Shown here piece after piece: positions 13,151-13,495 of a DNA stretch of 13,495 nt. The stretch spans positions 1 to 13,495 of the forward strand of contig JAZRDX010000145.1 in the NCBI GenBank assembly GCA_045660565.1, in the 5' to 3' direction. Positions within the stretch are counted from its first letter, which is position 1, and every line of letters begins with the position of its first letter. The DNA is from SIG673 sp045660565 (GTDB taxonomy: Bacteria; Bacillota; Clostridia; Oscillospirales; CAG-272). Below the pieces are notes generated by a model, which ran no database searches, was not told the DNA's origin, and was given only the letters and a program-made list of their open reading frames with translations. The translations under genes and the position numbers were made by a program.

Positions 13151-13354
13151 AATCGTGCGACGCAACGTCGCACGATTAAATCACTTTGTGATAAAGTCCG
13201 CTTTTAGCGGATGAAGTCGAAGCTACGCTTCGGTAAAATTAAATCCACACATCGTCGCAGGCGACTTCATCCTTGCGAGGCAAGGACTTCATCTGCACAG
13301 CAGATTTATTCCACACGCAGTGTGGATTTAATTGCATTTGCCACCGGCAAATGC
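13151..13354. repeat. Array of nine short-loop hairpins with a repeated linker
   Basis: Nine perfect inverted repeats follow one another: 13151-13177 (12-pair arms, loop caa), 13180-13192 (5, ttt), 13197-13211 (6, ttt), 13218-13232 (6, tac), 13254-13265 (5, loop of 2-4 bases), 13270-13286 (7, gag), 13291-13305 (6, aca), 13310-13326 (7, gca) and 13334-13354 (9, acc). Eight have three-base loops. Arm sequences differ, but the linkers are variants of one motif: GATTAAATC, GATAAAGTC and GATGAAGTC on the left, and the reverse form GACTTCATC, GATTTATTCC and GATTTAATT on the right. The array ends 22 bases before the start of the S23-family gene and would be in its mRNA leader. Confidence 0.85.
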
Positions 13355-13495
13355 TGTTCAAACATTTTCTCTCCATCAATTTCAGGGCAAACATTTTTAT
13401 CTTCATGGATATCATGATTTTTTCATCATATAATCCAAAAAAATATCTCACTTGTATTTATAATCCATTTTCATAATCCACTTATATTCATAAGT
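13355..13495. other. AT-rich non-coding tail beyond the hairpin array
   Basis: No supported gene. It holds three copies of ATAATCCA (13430-13437, 13460-13467, 13473-13480), a CATG-GATAT-CATG palindrome near 13404-13416, and ACTTAT-ATTC-ATAAGT (13480-13495) ending at the window edge. The region may hold the promoter of the S23-family gene, but none stands out. Confidence 0.4.

Noticed and set aside
13151..13354. CRISPR array
   Set aside because: There is no constant repeat of 23 bases or more with unique spacers. The constant part is an 8-10 base linker and the variable parts are palindromes. No cas genes are present.
13239..13451. 70-codon - strand frame through the hairpin array
   Set aside because: Most of its length is the array itself. 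The residues only reflect hairpin sequence, and no credible ribosome binding site or domain was seen.

Overview
The window looks like chromosomal DNA of a Clostridia-type member of the Bacillota (formerly Firmicutes), probably gut-associated. The evidence is moderate GC with AT-rich intergenic regions, strong AGGAGG-type ribosome binding sites, sigma-A-like promoters (TTGACA/TATAAT variants), many U-tailed intrinsic terminators, and Gram-positive gene sets (PadR-DUF1700-DUF4097, a lipoprotein with the Cys-pair surface domain common in gut Clostridia, a GH127 arabinofuranosidase). Genus-level placement cannot be made from the sequence alone.

Layout. Positions 1-1142 are on the + strand: the C-terminal end of a PlsC-type acyltransferase, then a REP-associated transposase (RAYT) with four copies of a GTAG-plus-hairpin REP repeat, two upstream and two inside the transposase reading frame. 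Everything after that is on the - strand. From right to left (the direction of transcription) it holds: a hairpin array in front of a small S23/four-helix-bundle gene (13354-12788); a GH127 glycosidase (12643-10733); a radical SAM/SPASM protein (10585-9758); a PadR-DUF1700-DUF4097 operon with a recognisable promoter and operator (9635-7660); a sugar phosphate isomerase/epimerase-like gene (7495-6542); a probable five-gene operon of two HAD phosphatases, a double DUF1538 membrane protein and two P-II-like proteins (6433-2699); a candidate structured RNA of about 200 nt (2553-2350); and a lipoprotein (2315-1194).

How the genes may work together. The DUF1538-PII-PII cluster resembles a cation antiporter with dedicated nucleotide-sensing P-II regulators, as GlnK serves AmtB and SbtB serves SbtA. 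The PadR cluster is a self-regulated membrane/envelope module. GH127 and the isomerase-like protein suggest use of plant arabinose-containing glycans, but they are in separate transcription units.

Four places deserve a second look: (1) REP sequences embedded in the coding sequence of their own RAYT, whose HUH motif has Gln in place of the first His; (2) the 2553-2350 RNA, whose predicted start falls on the first base of a long closing stem and which ends at a terminator just before the lipoprotein gene; (3) nine consecutive short-loop hairpins joined by a repeated GATNAARTC-like linker, upstream of a four-helix-bundle gene; (4) the fused DUF1538 protein with two divergent P-II partners. All structure and promoter calls were made by eye. 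No database or folding program was used.
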